Shown here piece after piece: positions 52,543 to 62,176 of a stretch of 64,000 nt of DNA; within the stretch, counting starts at the first letter, position 1; every line of letters starts with the position of its first letter. Made by a program: the position numbers and the translations under genes. The stretch comes from an uncultured Pelagibacteraceae bacterium. Its GTDB lineage: Bacteria; Pseudomonadota; Alphaproteobacteria; Pelagibacterales; Pelagibacteraceae. The notes under the pieces were generated by a model. It was not told the DNA's origin and made no database searches. It saw only the letters and a program-made list of their open reading frames with translations. Where the stretch lies: assembly GCA_902622825.1 (NCBI GenBank), contig CACNRH010000003.1, positions 1 to 64,000 on the forward strand, written 5' to 3'.

Positions 52543-53247
52543 TTATTTTTGTGCTAATAATTGGCTTAAAATATAGGTTTTTTTATCAATTTTTCCACTT
52601 ACCTTCTCAGGAAAATATCTCATTTGAAATGCCTTGATTATCATTCTGTCGGTAGGCTTTTTCGTTTTAATTTTGAAATATCTGTAGCCAATTAATTTTA
52701 AATTCTTAAAAAAATTTTCTCTTATTAGACTTTTTTTTTCCTTAATCTTTTTTTTGGAAAGTTTTTTAATACTGGGAATATAAATTATTAATTTCCAAGG
52801 AAATTTTTCTCCTGGGTCTTTTTTTCTTAATGGGGAAATATCAGAGTGTCCCAGTATATTTTTAAGAGGAATTTTATATTTTTTTCTCAATTTTTGGCAA
52901 AGTTTTCTTACTGCACTAACTTGTTTAATGCCATACATTTCATAATTTTTTCCGTGACCTTTATTTTGAATTTCTATACCAACTGAGCAAATATTAAGAT
53001 TTACAAATTCTCTCCATCGTGATTTACCGGCGTGCCAAGCAACATTTTTTTCAGAAACAAGTCTGTAGACATAACCATTTTTACTTATTAAATAATGACA
53101 ACTTACTTTGAATTTCTGAGATTTCAGCCGAGAAATAGATTCAATTGTAGATTGCATTCCGGTATAATGAAGAATGATAAATTTGATTCTCCTTTTTTTA
53201 CCTAAAATTTTGTCAAAATTATTTGAGAAAACGTCTATAACTCTCAT
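52543..53247 (-). CDS. AmpD-like N-acetylmuramoyl-L-alanine amidase
   Basis: A 234-residue Amidase_2 protein. Zinc ligands are visible in FIILHYTGMQ (His), ILGHSDISP (His) and RKKDPGEKFPW (Asp before PG), with WHAGKSRW and IEIQNKGHG as the other active-site blocks. The C-terminal ~60 residues resemble a degenerate peptidoglycan-binding helix bundle. No signal peptide is evident, so it probably acts on anhydro-muropeptides in the cytoplasm for wall recycling, as AmpD does. Confidence 0.88.
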   Translation of the reverse strand: MRVIDVFSNNFDKILGKKRRIKFIILHYTGMQSTIESISRLKSQKFKVSCHYLISKNGYVYRLVSEKNVAWHAGKSRWREFVNLNICSVGIEIQNKGHGKNYEMYGIKQVSAVRKLCQKLRKKYKIPLKNILGHSDISPLRKKDPGEKFPWKLIIYIPSIKKLSKKKIKEKKSLIRENFFKNLKLIGYRYFKIKTKKPTDRMIIKAFQMRYFPEKVSGKIDKKTYILSQLLAQK

Positions 53248-53337
53248 TTTGCAACAATTTTAACACATATCGGCTGAATTTAAACGAATTTATTATTTAA
53301 ATATGGATATTAAAACAAAATTATATATATAAGCTTT

Positions 53338-54087
53338 ATGACGAGATTTAAATTACCTTTAGTCACATTAACCATAGTGCTTTTTTTGTCGTTGTCACAC
53401 AATGAATTAAAAGCTGAGAAAGAATGCTTCGAAAAGGTCAGCCGATCAGTTTTCAAATTTAATACAGCTCTTGATAATACACTAATAGGTCCTGTTTCTA
53501 GATTATATAACAAACTGCCTCAAAAAGTTAGGGAGGGAACTGGAAATGTAACCTCCAATATTGGAAGATTATTGAGCATACCTAATCATCTTTTACAAGG
53601 AAATGTTTCTGATGCCGCGGACTCCTTTGGTACTTTTGCTATAAATTTACTTTTTGGGATTGGTGGATTAAATGATGTTGCGTCAGCTTATACTGATATT
53701 AAACCAACTCAGGAAGACTTAAGTCAAACGCTGGGAGTTTATGGAGTTAAAAATGGTTGTTACTTTGTACTTCCTGTATTGGGTCCAACTACTGTTAGAG
53801 ATACCGCAGCTATGGTTGGTGACACTTTCCTAGATCCGTTTGCTACAATGACATGGAGACAAAAAGAGGTGTTAAATGAAACATTCAACAAAAGTAATTA
53901 TGTATTGTATAAAGGAGCGGACGCCATTGACTTCAGAGGTGATAATGACACAAATATTGAAAGTTTAAAAAAGAATTCAATAGATTTATATGCAGCAACT
54001 AAGAGTTTATATTTACAAAATAAAAAGAATAAAATTGAAAATTCCACTGGTAATGAAGAAGATGGATGGGGTAATTTAGATAAATAA
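53338..54087 (+). CDS. mlaA: MlaA/VacJ-type phospholipid transport protein
   Basis: A 249-residue protein with an N-terminal signal peptide and the MlaA core: SVFKFNTALDNTLIGPVSRLYNKLPQKVREG, VTSNIGRLLSIPNHLLQG, DSFGTFAINLLFGIGGLNDVAS, and LGVYGVKNGCYFVLPVLGPTTVRDT. MlaA removes mislocalised phospholipids from the outer leaflet of the outer membrane and passes them to MlaC, encoded next. Unlike the E. coli protein it shows no clear lipobox; the signal appears to end at LKA-EKE. Confidence 0.92.
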   Translation: MTRFKLPLVTLTIVLFLSLSHNELKAEKECFEKVSRSVFKFNTALDNTLIGPVSRLYNKLPQKVREGTGNVTSNIGRLLSIPNHLLQGNVSDAADSFGTFAINLLFGIGGLNDVASAYTDIKPTQEDLSQTLGVYGVKNGCYFVLPVLGPTTVRDTAAMVGDTFLDPFATMTWRQKEVLNETFNKSNYVLYKGADAIDFRGDNDTNIESLKKNSIDLYAATKSLYLQNKKNKIENSTGNEEDGWGNLDK

Positions 54088-54096
54088 TATTTTTGT

Positions 54097-54693
54097 ATGA
54101 AAAAAATAGTATTTATCTTTTTTATATTTCTTGTTCTCAACAATGACAAATTATTAGCTTACAGTTCAGAGCCAAAATCTTTTGTTTCTGAATTGGTCAC
54201 AGAGGCTATAAATGTCCTCAGTGATAAAAGTTTGAGTGACGAAAAAAAGAATGATGTTATTGAAATAATAGCAAAAGAAAATGTAGATATAAAAGCTTTG
54301 GGCTATTACACGCTAGGATCTGTTAGAAAATCTTTGGATAAAAGTATTTTAGAACAATATAACAATTTATTTGAAAAATATTTTTTGAAAAGTTTAATTT
54401 CTAGGTTAAGTGAATATTCAGATCAAAAATTTCAGGTTACAGGGGCAGAGCAAAAAAGTGCAAATTATACAATTGTCTTTTCTAAGGTCAGTGGTGAAAC
54501 TAAATCTCCTGAAATTAAAGTTAATTGGAGAGTTTATACAAAAAACCCAGATAAACCATTGATTAGAGATTTAATAGTAGAAGGTCTTAGTTTGGCCAAA
54601 ACCCAAAAAGAAGAGTTCGCGTCGATATTAAATTCTAATAATAATGATGTAGCTAAATTGCTAGATGTGCTTAAAGAATTTATTAAAAATTAA
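54097..54693 (+). CDS. mlaC: MlaC-type periplasmic phospholipid-binding protein
   Basis: A 198-residue protein with a signal peptide (MKKIVFIFFIFLVLNNDKLLA). The MlaC/Ttg2D-like fold has family stretches such as FVSELVTEAINVLSDKSLS, YNNLFEKYFLKSLISRLSEY and a C-terminal VEGLSLAKTQKEEFASILNSN. It shuttles phospholipid between MlaA and the inner-membrane Mla complex. It begins nine bases after mlaA and ends three bases from the convergent tRNA gene. Confidence 0.9.
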   Translation: MKKIVFIFFIFLVLNNDKLLAYSSEPKSFVSELVTEAINVLSDKSLSDEKKNDVIEIIAKENVDIKALGYYTLGSVRKSLDKSILEQYNNLFEKYFLKSLISRLSEYSDQKFQVTGAEQKSANYTIVFSKVSGETKSPEIKVNWRVYTKNPDKPLIRDLIVEGLSLAKTQKEEFASILNSNNNDVAKLLDVLKEFIKN

Positions 54694-54696
54694 TTT

Positions 54697-54773
54697 TGGT
54701 GGGCCCGCCAGGACTCGAACCTGGGACCAATACATTATGAGTGTACTGCTCTAACCAACTGAGCTACAGGCCC
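54697..54773 (-). tRNA. tRNA with CAU anticodon (Met elongator or Ile2)
   Basis: The minus strand folds to a full 77-base cloverleaf with CCA encoded. The acceptor is GGGCCTG/CGGGCCC, the D arm GCTC..GAGC, the anticodon stem GTACA/TGTAT with loop CTCATAA (anticodon CAU), and the T arm CCAGG/CCTGG with loop TTCGAGT. It lacks the initiator features. CAU may read Met or, if lysidine-modified, Ile AUA; the sequence alone does not decide. Its 5' end is only six bases after the lipA stop, so it is probably processed from the lipA transcript. Confidence 0.93.
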
Positions 54774-54779
54774 TTGAAA

Positions 54780-55586
54780 TTAATTAAGTTTGAATTCATC
54801 TGGATGATAATATCGGCTTAAGGGAAAATGTTTAACAGATGGTTGTAAATATTGTCCGATAGTTAAAAAATCTACTTCGGCAGATCTAAGGTCATCCATA
54901 ACTTGAATAATTTCATTTTTACTTTCGCCTAGTCCAACCATGAGCCCAGATTTTGTAAAAATTTTCTTATCATATTTTTTAACATTTTTTAAAAGTTCTA
55001 AAGATGAAAAATATCTTGCTCCCGGTCTAACTGAAACATACAGTCTCGGAACTGTCTCAATGTTATGATTAAAAACATCTGGGTTAGCAGCAATTACTTT
55101 CCTGTAAGACTCGCCTTTCCTTAAAAAATCTGGAGTTAGAACCTCTATAGATGTTTTTGGATTCATGTTTCTAACTTGTGTAATTACTTTAAAGAAATGA
55201 TCTGAGCCACCGTCCTTTAAGTCATCTCTGTCAACAGAAGTAATTACAACGTGGCTTAAATTTAGTTTTTTTACTGCACTAGATATTTTTATCGGCTCAA
55301 AAATATCCAGTTCTCCGGGTTTGCCAGTTTTTACATCACAAAAAGCGCATGCTCGTGTGCATGTATCACCCATTATCATAAAAGTGGCATGTTTTTTACT
55401 CCAACACTCAGTTATATTCGGACAATTAGCTTCCTGACAAACTGTTACTAAATTGTTTTGGTTTACTACTTTTTTAGTTTCAAAAAAAACTTTTGAATTT
55501 AAGATTTTTGATCTAATCCATTCAGGCTTTTTTTTAATCGGGTTTACCGGCTTATTTATTTTCTCAGGATGTCTAGGTTTAGTCAT
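54780..55586 (-). CDS. lipA: Lipoyl synthase, C-terminally truncated
   Basis: A radical SAM enzyme of 268 residues that inserts sulfur into octanoyl groups. The auxiliary cluster cysteines C50, C55 and C61 ([14 protein letters not shown]) and the radical SAM cysteines C76, C80 and C83 are present, as are [15 protein letters not shown] and [11 protein letters not shown]. It stops at [10 protein letters not shown], whereas E. coli LipA (321 residues) continues for about 35 residues through the conserved RSSYHA. The Ser of that motif ligates the auxiliary cluster. The protein may thus be impaired. The frame ends six bases from a tRNA gene and overlaps ftsB by four bases. Confidence 0.85.
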   Translation of the reverse strand: MTKPRHPEKINKPVNPIKKKPEWIRSKILNSKVFFETKKVVNQNNLVTVCQEANCPNITECWSKKHATFMIMGDTCTRACAFCDVKTGKPGELDIFEPIKISSAVKKLNLSHVVITSVDRDDLKDGGSDHFFKVITQVRNMNPKTSIEVLTPDFLRKGESYRKVIAANPDVFNHNIETVPRLYVSVRPGARYFSSLELLKNVKKYDKKIFTKSGLMVGLGESKNEIIQVMDDLRSAEVDFLTIGQYLQPSVKHFPLSRYYHPDEFKLN

Positions 55587-55879
55587 TTTAATCTAATTAT
55601 TTTTTCATCTTTTAAACCATAATTCAATTTTTCTCTATACAATGTATCTAAATAATCTAGGTTCATTTTTTCAGATAAAAGCTCATTTTTTTTTTCTAAT
55701 TTGTTAATTTCATTAATAAGCTGTATTTCTTTTTTTTCAAGAGCCATGGTTATCTGTTTTTTTTCAAAATATGATATTATGCCTCTTTCGCCACCTACTA
55801 GATTGGTAAAAATGTAAATACCGAAAAATAAATTAAACAGTAGAAATTTTTTTCTAAAAAAAAAGTTTTTATTAAACAT
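55583..55879 (-). CDS. ftsB: FtsB/DivIC-like septum initiator
   Basis: A 98-residue bitopic protein with a membrane helix ([23 protein letters not shown]). A coiled coil ([27 protein letters not shown]) and the family end [21 protein letters not shown] follow. It is the third member of the FtsQLB complex. Its place behind eno is conserved in many bacteria. It shares one base with eno and overlaps lipA as ATGA; the pdh genes often found here in alphaproteobacteria are absent. Confidence 0.88.
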   Translation of the reverse strand: MFNKNFFFRKKFLLFNLFFGIYIFTNLVGGERGIISYFEKKQITMALEKKEIQLINEINKLEKKNELLSEKMNLDYLDTLYREKLNYGLKDEKIIRLK

Positions 55880-57138
55880 TATTTCAATTTAGCCATTTTT
55901 GCAGATTTTCCAAGTTCTTCCTCTATACGCAATAATCTGTTGTATTTAGCCACTCTTTCTGATCTTGATAAAGATCCTGTTTTAATCTGAGATGACATTG
56001 TGGCCGTTGCCAAATCAGCAATAAATGTGTCCTCCGTATCACCTGATCTGTGCGAGATTATTGTATTAATTTTTGCTTTTTTTGCTATAGAAATAACTTC
56101 CAGAGTTTCTGTCAACGTCCCTATTTGATTAGGTTTCACTAATATGGAATTGGCAGAATTTTCTTTTATACCTCTGTTCAAGCGTTTGGCATTAGTGACG
56201 AATAAATCGTCTCCTACGATTTGCACATTTTTACCCAATTCTTTTGTTATTTTTCCCCAGGAGTCCCAGTCATCCTCAGCAAAAGGATCCTCGATTGATT
56301 TAATGGGATATTTAGAAACTAATTTTTTATAATATTTTATAACATTTTCAACTGTTTCGAAATTTTTGGACTCAATCGAGTAAAGCCCCTCCTGATTTAT
56401 TAATTCATTTGCAGCTACATCAATACAAATAGCTACATCAACACCTGGCTTTAAATTAGATTTGTCTATTGCGCTTACTATAAGCTCTAATGCTTGATCG
56501 TTAGTGTCGATAGAAGGAGCAAAACCACCTTCATCACCCACATTAGTAAGCATCTTTTTTGCTTTTAATAATTTTTTTAGATTCTGAATTACCAAAAATC
56601 CTTTCTCCATTGCATCCATAAAATTAATAGCTGAGTCTGGTCTAATCATGAACTCTTGTATGTTTAAATCATTGTCTGCATGAGCTCCACCATTAATAAT
56701 ATTCATTAAAGGGACAGGTAAAGAATAATTATTGCTTAAATTTTTGAAAAGTGACTTTCTATTTACTAGGGCAGAACATTTCGAATTAGCTAAAGATACT
56801 GCTAAAATGGCGTTAGCCCCCAGGTTAGTTTTATTTTCACTACCGTCAAGTTCAAGAAGATTACAATCAATATTTTTTTGATCATTTGGGTCAAGTCCCT
56901 TTAGTTTATTTGATATTTTATCATTTATGTTTTTTACAGCAATGTTTACGCTTTTACCCAAAAAATTTTTTTCTTCGTTGTCTCGTAACTCGTGTGCCTC
57001 AAAAGCTCCAGTAGATGCACCAGAAGGAGATATAGCACTAGCAGTTATATCATTGTCTAAATAAATTTGGGCTTCAACAGTTGGGTTTCCTCGGCTATCA
57101 AAAACCTGTCTTCCTATTACACTTTTAATTTTTGCCAT
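55879..57138 (-). CDS. eno: Enolase
   Basis: A 419-residue glycolytic enzyme converting 2-phosphoglycerate to phosphoenolpyruvate. RGNPTVEAQIYL opens the protein. SGASTGAFEAHELRD, NIINGGAHADNDLNIQEFMI, GDEGGFAPSI, IEDPFAEDDWDSW, QIVGDDLFVTN and ISHRSGDTEDTFIADL supply the Mg sites and catalytic Glu/Lys residues. It shares one base with kdsA and one with ftsB. Confidence 0.97.
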   Translation of the reverse strand: MAKIKSVIGRQVFDSRGNPTVEAQIYLDNDITASAISPSGASTGAFEAHELRDNEEKNFLGKSVNIAVKNINDKISNKLKGLDPNDQKNIDCNLLELDGSENKTNLGANAILAVSLANSKCSALVNRKSLFKNLSNNYSLPVPLMNIINGGAHADNDLNIQEFMIRPDSAINFMDAMEKGFLVIQNLKKLLKAKKMLTNVGDEGGFAPSIDTNDQALELIVSAIDKSNLKPGVDVAICIDVAANELINQEGLYSIESKNFETVENVIKYYKKLVSKYPIKSIEDPFAEDDWDSWGKITKELGKNVQIVGDDLFVTNAKRLNRGIKENSANSILVKPNQIGTLTETLEVISIAKKAKINTIISHRSGDTEDTFIADLATATMSSQIKTGSLSRSERVAKYNRLLRIEEELGKSAKMAKLK

Positions 57139-57962
57139 TATGATTTTACAAATTTATCAATTTGAATTATTTTTTTTAATAAATCTTTAAGCTCTCTTAA
57201 AGGCACCATGTTTGGACCATCAGAAGGAGCATTGTCGGGATCCTCGTGTGTCTCTATAAATAATGCTCCAATGCCAACTGCGATTGCTGCTCTAGCTAGA
57301 TGAGGAACAAATTCTCTTTGACCTCCACTTTTTTCTCCCATCCCCCCTGGTTGTTGTACAGAATGAGTTGCATCAAATACTATTGGAAAACCAAAATTTG
57401 ACATGATCGGCAAAGATCTCATATCTGAAACAAGGGTGTTATAGCCAAAACTTGCACCTCTCTCTGTAATCAAAATATTTTTATTTCCTGAGTCTTCAAT
57501 TTTTTTTATTACATTAGCCATATCCCAAGGCGCTAAAAATTGTCCCTTTTTTACATTTATTATTTTTCCAGTCTTCGCTGCTGCAATTAGAAGGTCAGTT
57601 TGCCTACACAAAAATGCAGGGATTTGTAAAACGTCTACATGCTTTGATATTATTGAGCATTGTTCAGTGGTGTGCACATCCGTTAAAACAGGAACCTTAA
57701 CTTTTTCTTTTATCTTATCAAAAATTGGAAGTGATTTTTCTAAACCTAAACCCCTTTTACCTTTTAAACTTGTTCTATTAGCTTTATCAAAAGATGTTTT
57801 ATAAATAAAATTAATACCAAGTTCACTTGTCATATCTTTTAATTCTGATGAAATCTTAATTGCATGTTGCTCGCTTTCAAGTTGGCAAGGTCCAGCTATT
57901 AAAGTAAATGGTTTATTATTTGCGATTTCAAAATTAGAACATTTTATTTTATAATTTTTCAT
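57138..57962 (-). CDS. kdsA: KDO-8-phosphate synthase
   Basis: A 274-residue enzyme condensing PEP with arabinose 5-phosphate for the inner core of lipopolysaccharide. [59 protein letters not shown] and [12 protein letters not shown] are the expected active-site segments. It is fed by enolase (PEP), whose gene overlaps it by one base, and overlaps pyrG as ATGA. Confidence 0.96.
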   Translation of the reverse strand: MKNYKIKCSNFEIANNKPFTLIAGPCQLESEQHAIKISSELKDMTSELGINFIYKTSFDKANRTSLKGKRGLGLEKSLPIFDKIKEKVKVPVLTDVHTTEQCSIISKHVDVLQIPAFLCRQTDLLIAAAKTGKIINVKKGQFLAPWDMANVIKKIEDSGNKNILITERGASFGYNTLVSDMRSLPIMSNFGFPIVFDATHSVQQPGGMGEKSGGQREFVPHLARAAIAVGIGALFIETHEDPDNAPSDGPNMVPLRELKDLLKKIIQIDKFVKS

Positions 57963-59581
57963 TTTATCGATTTATTTTTAGCTGCTTTTATAAAGGATGA
58001 GAATAAAGGGTGTGGTTCGAGAGGTCTAGATTTAAATTCGGGATGAAATTGAACTCCTATAAACCATGGATGATCTTTCAATTCTATAGTTTCAGGCAAC
58101 CTATTATCTGGTGATAAACCTGAAAAAATCATTCCTTTATTTTCAAAATCTTTCTTAAAATTAATATTAACTTCATATCTGTGACGGTGTCTTTCTTTAA
58201 TTCTTAAAGACTTATAGATATTACTTATCTTTGTGTCTTTTTTAAGTCTTGCTTCGTAACTTCCGAGTCTCATAGTGCCGCCAAGATTTTGATCTGTTCC
58301 TTTAACTAATTTACCATCTTTTAGCCACTCATTCATTAAACCTACTACAGATGCTTTAGAGGAGCCAAATTCACTGGATGTTGCATTCTTTATTTTTAAT
58401 TCATTTCTTGCGAATTCAATAATCGCCATTTGCATTCCGAAACAAATACCTAAAAATGGTATTTTATGTTTCCTTGCAAAATTAATTGCGGAAATTTTAC
58501 CCTCAGTCCCTCTTTTACCAAACCCACCAGGTATAAGAATACCAGACACGTCACTCAATTTATTATTTATTTCACTTGGTTTGAGATAATCTGACTCGAG
58601 TCTAACTAAGTTTACTTTTAAATTATTAGCTATACCGCCATGGGTCAAAGCCTCATCTAATGATTTGTAAGCATCTTTTAATTCAACATACTTTCCTATA
58701 ACTGCTATATTTACTTTATCTTTTGTTTTTAAGACTAAATTAGTAATTTTTTTCCAGGGCTCTAAATCGACTTTCTTTTTTGATTTAATGTTGAAATATT
58801 TTAACACTCTTTCATCTAATTTTTCTTTATTAAAACTTATTGGCGCTTCATAAATAGTCTTTACGTCAACTGTTTCTATAACATCCTCTATCGCAACATT
58901 GCAAAATAATGAAATCTTTTTTCTTTGATCTAATGGTATAGATCGCTCCGATCTACAAATAATAATATCAGGTTGAATACCTATGCTTCTTAATTCCTTG
59001 ACTGAATGTTGAGTTGGTTTAGTTTTAATTTCATCTGAAGCTTTCATATAAGGGACTAAAGTAAGATGCATAAAAAGGGTTTTTTTTCTTCCTATATCAT
59101 TAGAAAATTGTCTTATTGCCTCCAAAAAAGGTAGGCTTTCTATGTCTCCGACAGTGCCACCTATTTCACAAATAACAAAATCTTCTTTTGTAATATCACT
59201 TTTTATGAACTCTTTTATTCGATTGGTAATATGTGGAATTACCTGTACTGTTTTTCCTAAATATTTTCCTTGGCGCTCTCTTTTAATAACATCGCTGTAA
59301 ATCTTTCCTGTGGTGATATTGTCAGATTTTTTCGCTGAGATACCTGAAAATCTTTCATAATGTCCTAAATCTAAATCTGTCTCGGCACCATCATCTGTAA
59401 CATAGACCTCTCCATGTTGAAAAGGACTCATCGTACCAGGATCAACATTTAAATATGGATCTAGTTTTCTTATTCTAACTCTATAACCTCTTGATTGTAG
59501 TAGGTAAGCTAATGAAGCGGAAGATAATCCCTTTCCTAGAGAAGAAACCACGCCGCCAGTAACAAATATATATCGCGCCAT
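57959..59581 (-). CDS. pyrG: CTP synthase
   Basis: A 540-residue amidoligase with an N-terminal synthetase domain ([23 protein letters not shown], then [18 protein letters not shown]). The C-terminal glutamine amidotransferase has the catalytic Cys in [12 protein letters not shown] and the His/Glu in [11 protein letters not shown]. It makes CTP from UTP and glutamine, with allosteric activation by GTP. KDO transfer also uses CTP, which fits the overlap with kdsA. Confidence 0.97.
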   Translation of the reverse strand: MARYIFVTGGVVSSLGKGLSSASLAYLLQSRGYRVRIRKLDPYLNVDPGTMSPFQHGEVYVTDDGAETDLDLGHYERFSGISAKKSDNITTGKIYSDVIKRERQGKYLGKTVQVIPHITNRIKEFIKSDITKEDFVICEIGGTVGDIESLPFLEAIRQFSNDIGRKKTLFMHLTLVPYMKASDEIKTKPTQHSVKELRSIGIQPDIIICRSERSIPLDQRKKISLFCNVAIEDVIETVDVKTIYEAPISFNKEKLDERVLKYFNIKSKKKVDLEPWKKITNLVLKTKDKVNIAVIGKYVELKDAYKSLDEALTHGGIANNLKVNLVRLESDYLKPSEINNKLSDVSGILIPGGFGKRGTEGKISAINFARKHKIPFLGICFGMQMAIIEFARNELKIKNATSSEFGSSKASVVGLMNEWLKDGKLVKGTDQNLGGTMRLGSYEARLKKDTKISNIYKSLRIKERHRHRYEVNINFKKDFENKGMIFSGLSPDNRLPETIELKDHPWFIGVQFHPEFKSRPLEPHPLFSSFIKAAKNKSIK

Positions 59582-59625
59582 GGAAGAATGTTATACTTTA
59601 AAATTAAGACAAAAAAAAGATTAAT

Positions 59626-59925
59626 TTAGTTAGAATTAGGTATCTGAGGTAAATTAGTATCTTGCTCTTCTTGTTTTTCTAAAACAGACTGTGTTTCACG
59701 AATTTCAATTCTTGAAAGTGCAACTAAAATTAAACTATTAATAATAAATAACGTTGCAATTATTGCAGTAAATTTAGTAAGAAAGGTTCCAACTGATCTA
59801 GAGGATGTGAAATTATCTTGTGAAACACCAAGACCTAATGCTCCACCTTCAGATCTCTGTAATAATACTGAGACTACCAAAATAAAAGCTAAGATAATGT
59901 TAATTGTTATAATTATTGTTTCCAT
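59626..59925 (-). CDS. secG: Preprotein translocase subunit SecG
   Basis: A 99-residue protein with two membrane helices (TIIITINIILAFILVVSVLLQ and FLTKFTAIIATLFIINSLILVAL). They are joined by the conserved loop RSEGGALGLGVSQDNFTSSRSVGTF. SecG supports SecYE in protein export. Two bases separate it from tpiA. Confidence 0.95.
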   Translation of the reverse strand: METIIITINIILAFILVVSVLLQRSEGGALGLGVSQDNFTSSRSVGTFLTKFTAIIATLFIINSLILVALSRIEIRETQSVLEKQEEQDTNLPQIPNSN

Positions 59926-59927
59926 AA

Positions 59928-60677
59928 CTAATTTCTATAATAATTTTTTATTATATCAATAAATTTTTTGTAAGATTTTGACGCCCCGCCGATCAGAAAC
60001 CCGTCTATTTCTTTTATTCTCCTTAATTCTTTGATATTACCTCCGTCAACAGAGCCTCCATATAGAACATGAGGTGTTTTCTTTGATTTAAAAATTTTTT
60101 TTAGAGTTTTTTTTATAAAAATTGTAGTATTTTTTAACTCAACTTCTTTTGGTATGAACCCTGTACCAATCGACCAGATTGGCTCATAAGCAACTATAAT
60201 ATTGTCACTTTTCATTTTAAATTTTAATACTTTTGATAGTTGTTTTTTTAAAATTAAATTAGTTTTTTTTAATTTCTTCTGTTTTTTATTTTCACCGATA
60301 CAGAATATTACTTTCATTTTATTATTTAGAGCGTTATTCACTTTTAAAGATAATTTTTTTTCATCATCTCCTTCAGATCTATTGTCCGAATGACCTAATA
60401 TCAAATACTGAACACCCAACTCCTTTATCATATAAGCGCTTATGGATCCTGTATTTGAGGAGAAATTATCTCTAAAATGACAATTCTGAGCACAGATACT
60501 TAAAAATTTACTATTAAAATTTTTAGAAAAATTCTGAAGTAAGGTGTAAGGAGGGGCAATAACTACCTTGTAATTAGACTTTTTTTTATCTTTTTTAACA
60601 TAATCTATTATTTTCTTTATAATATTTGCAGATTTTGAAACTCCAAACATTTTCCAATTTCCAATAAAATATTTCAT
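59928..60677 (-). CDS. tpiA: Triosephosphate isomerase
   Basis: A 249-residue TIM barrel. GNWKMFG (Lys contact), YLILGHSDNRSEG (electrophilic His), VAYEPIWSIGTGFIP (catalytic Glu) and YGGSVDGGNIKEL (phosphate site) are all present, although the usual HSERR is HSDNR. It interconverts the glycolytic triose phosphates. It heads the tpiA-to-lipA run and is divergent from the PpiD-like gene, with 65 bases between them. Confidence 0.95.
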   Translation of the reverse strand: MKYFIGNWKMFGVSKSANIIKKIIDYVKKDKKKSNYKVVIAPPYTLLQNFSKNFNSKFLSICAQNCHFRDNFSSNTGSISAYMIKELGVQYLILGHSDNRSEGDDEKKLSLKVNNALNNKMKVIFCIGENKKQKKLKKTNLILKKQLSKVLKFKMKSDNIIVAYEPIWSIGTGFIPKEVELKNTTIFIKKTLKKIFKSKKTPHVLYGGSVDGGNIKELRRIKEIDGFLIGGASKSYKKFIDIIKNYYRN

Positions 60678-60742
60678 GTTAATTGCTATAATCCAGATTT
60701 TGTTTTATAGGTGTTATGCTTTAATGTTAATAAATTATAAAA

Positions 60743-62176
60743 ATGCTTAGTTCAATAGGAAAATTATCAAAATCTATATTAATCAAAGTATTGGTAGCAA
60801 TAATAATTTTGCCATTTATTTTCTGGGGAATGGGAGATGTCTTTAGAGGAGGTAATCAAAATGTTGTGGCGACTATAGACTCTAAGAAAATAAGTTCTAA
60901 AGAATTTGTAGAGCATGTTAATCGTATATCTTTAAATAAAGAACAAATTAAGAATATTAAAGATACTGATTTAATAGAAAAAATATTATCAGATTATATT
61001 GGAAGAAAACTAATTGAATTAGAAGTAAAAGATTTTAATATCACTATAAGTGATAAAACATTAAGAGAAATAATAGTAAATGATGAAACTTTTTTTAAAG
61101 ATGGTAAATTTTCAAGATTGAAATATGAGGAGTTTTTAATTAAAAATAATTTATCTGCACCTCTTTTCGAAGACAACATTCTACAGCAAGAGAAAAAAAG
61201 ACAATTATTAAGTTACCTATCTGATGGTGCAAAAATTCCAGAGTATTTAACTAAATATGAATTTAATAAAGAAAACCAGACCAAAAAAATAAAATATATT
61301 GATTTAAAAAATTATTATGCAAAAAAAAAGATAAAAGAAGATGAATTTAAAAAAACTTACGAATTAAACAAAAATGCTTTTAATGAAGAGTTCAAATCTT
61401 TTCAGTATATAGAATTATCTCCAGAAGCCCTTATTGGAAAAAAAGAGGCAGATGAACAATATTTTAAATTAATTGATAAAATCGAAAACAATATTTTAGA
61501 TGGATCAACTCTCAAAATAATTTCAGAAGAAAATAATTTGAAAATTAATAAAATTGAGGAGATTAGTTTGTCAACCATAGATAAGAAGAAGAGCTCTGAT
61601 CTGCTCAAAAATTTTTTTGTGATAAGTGAAGAGGGAAAATCAAGATTATTTAAGGTTGAGAATAAATATTATGTTGCCGAGCTTTCAAAAAAAAGAATTG
61701 AAATCAAAAATATAGACAATCCAGAGGTGAGGGAGGCAATAACTGAGCAATTAAAATTTATGACAAAATTTAAAGAAAATAATGAAATAGCAAAAAAAAT
61801 TAATCAAAATCAAAATGTAAATTTCATCGAGTCATTTGCCCAAAAAAATAATCTAGAAGTAAAAGAGCTTTTGATATTAGGGCTCAATGATAATAAAAAA
61901 TTTAAAACTAATGTTATAAGAAGAATATTTGAGACAAAAGATGGCGAAACACATTTGATATCTGACAATACATTTAGTGATAATTTTATAATATTGACTG
62001 AAAAAACAAACTTAAAGAAGTTTGATAAAAATTCACCAAAATATATTGAATATTCAACAAAAGCTAAATTAAACTTTGCACAAAATATATATGGCGCTTA
62101 CGATAGAAGCCTTAATTCCAAGTATCAAATTAAAGTAAATGAAGGTGTTCTAAACAGAATTAAAAATTCTTTTTAA
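60743..62176 (+). CDS. PpiD/SurA-like membrane-anchored folding factor
   Basis: A 477-residue protein with one N-terminal membrane anchor (ILIKVLVAIIILPFIFWGMGDVF), the PpiD hallmark. A periplasmic SurA_N-type helical domain follows (VATIDSKKISSKEFVEHVNRI to LLSYLSDGAKIPEYL). The middle region (about 205-350) is where a parvulin domain would be, but its usual motifs are not evident to me. It may thus be a chaperone without isomerase activity. It overlaps trpE by one base (TAATG), an odd partner that suggests operon compaction. Confidence 0.8.
   Translation: MLSSIGKLSKSILIKVLVAIIILPFIFWGMGDVFRGGNQNVVATIDSKKISSKEFVEHVNRISLNKEQIKNIKDTDLIEKILSDYIGRKLIELEVKDFNITISDKTLREIIVNDETFFKDGKFSRLKYEEFLIKNNLSAPLFEDNILQQEKKRQLLSYLSDGAKIPEYLTKYEFNKENQTKKIKYIDLKNYYAKKKIKEDEFKKTYELNKNAFNEEFKSFQYIELSPEALIGKKEADEQYFKLIDKIENNILDGSTLKIISEENNLKINKIEEISLSTIDKKKSSDLLKNFFVISEEGKSRLFKVENKYYVAELSKKRIEIKNIDNPEVREAITEQLKFMTKFKENNEIAKKINQNQNVNFIESFAQKNNLEVKELLILGLNDNKKFKTNVIRRIFETKDGETHLISDNTFSDNFIILTEKTNLKKFDKNSPKYIEYSTKAKLNFAQNIYGAYDRSLNSKYQIKVNEGVLNRIKNSF

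Noticed and set aside
60743-62176. PpiD-like gene considered as full parvulin isomerase
   Set aside because: The membrane anchor and SurA_N region are clear but I could not find the parvulin motifs, so isomerase activity is not claimed.
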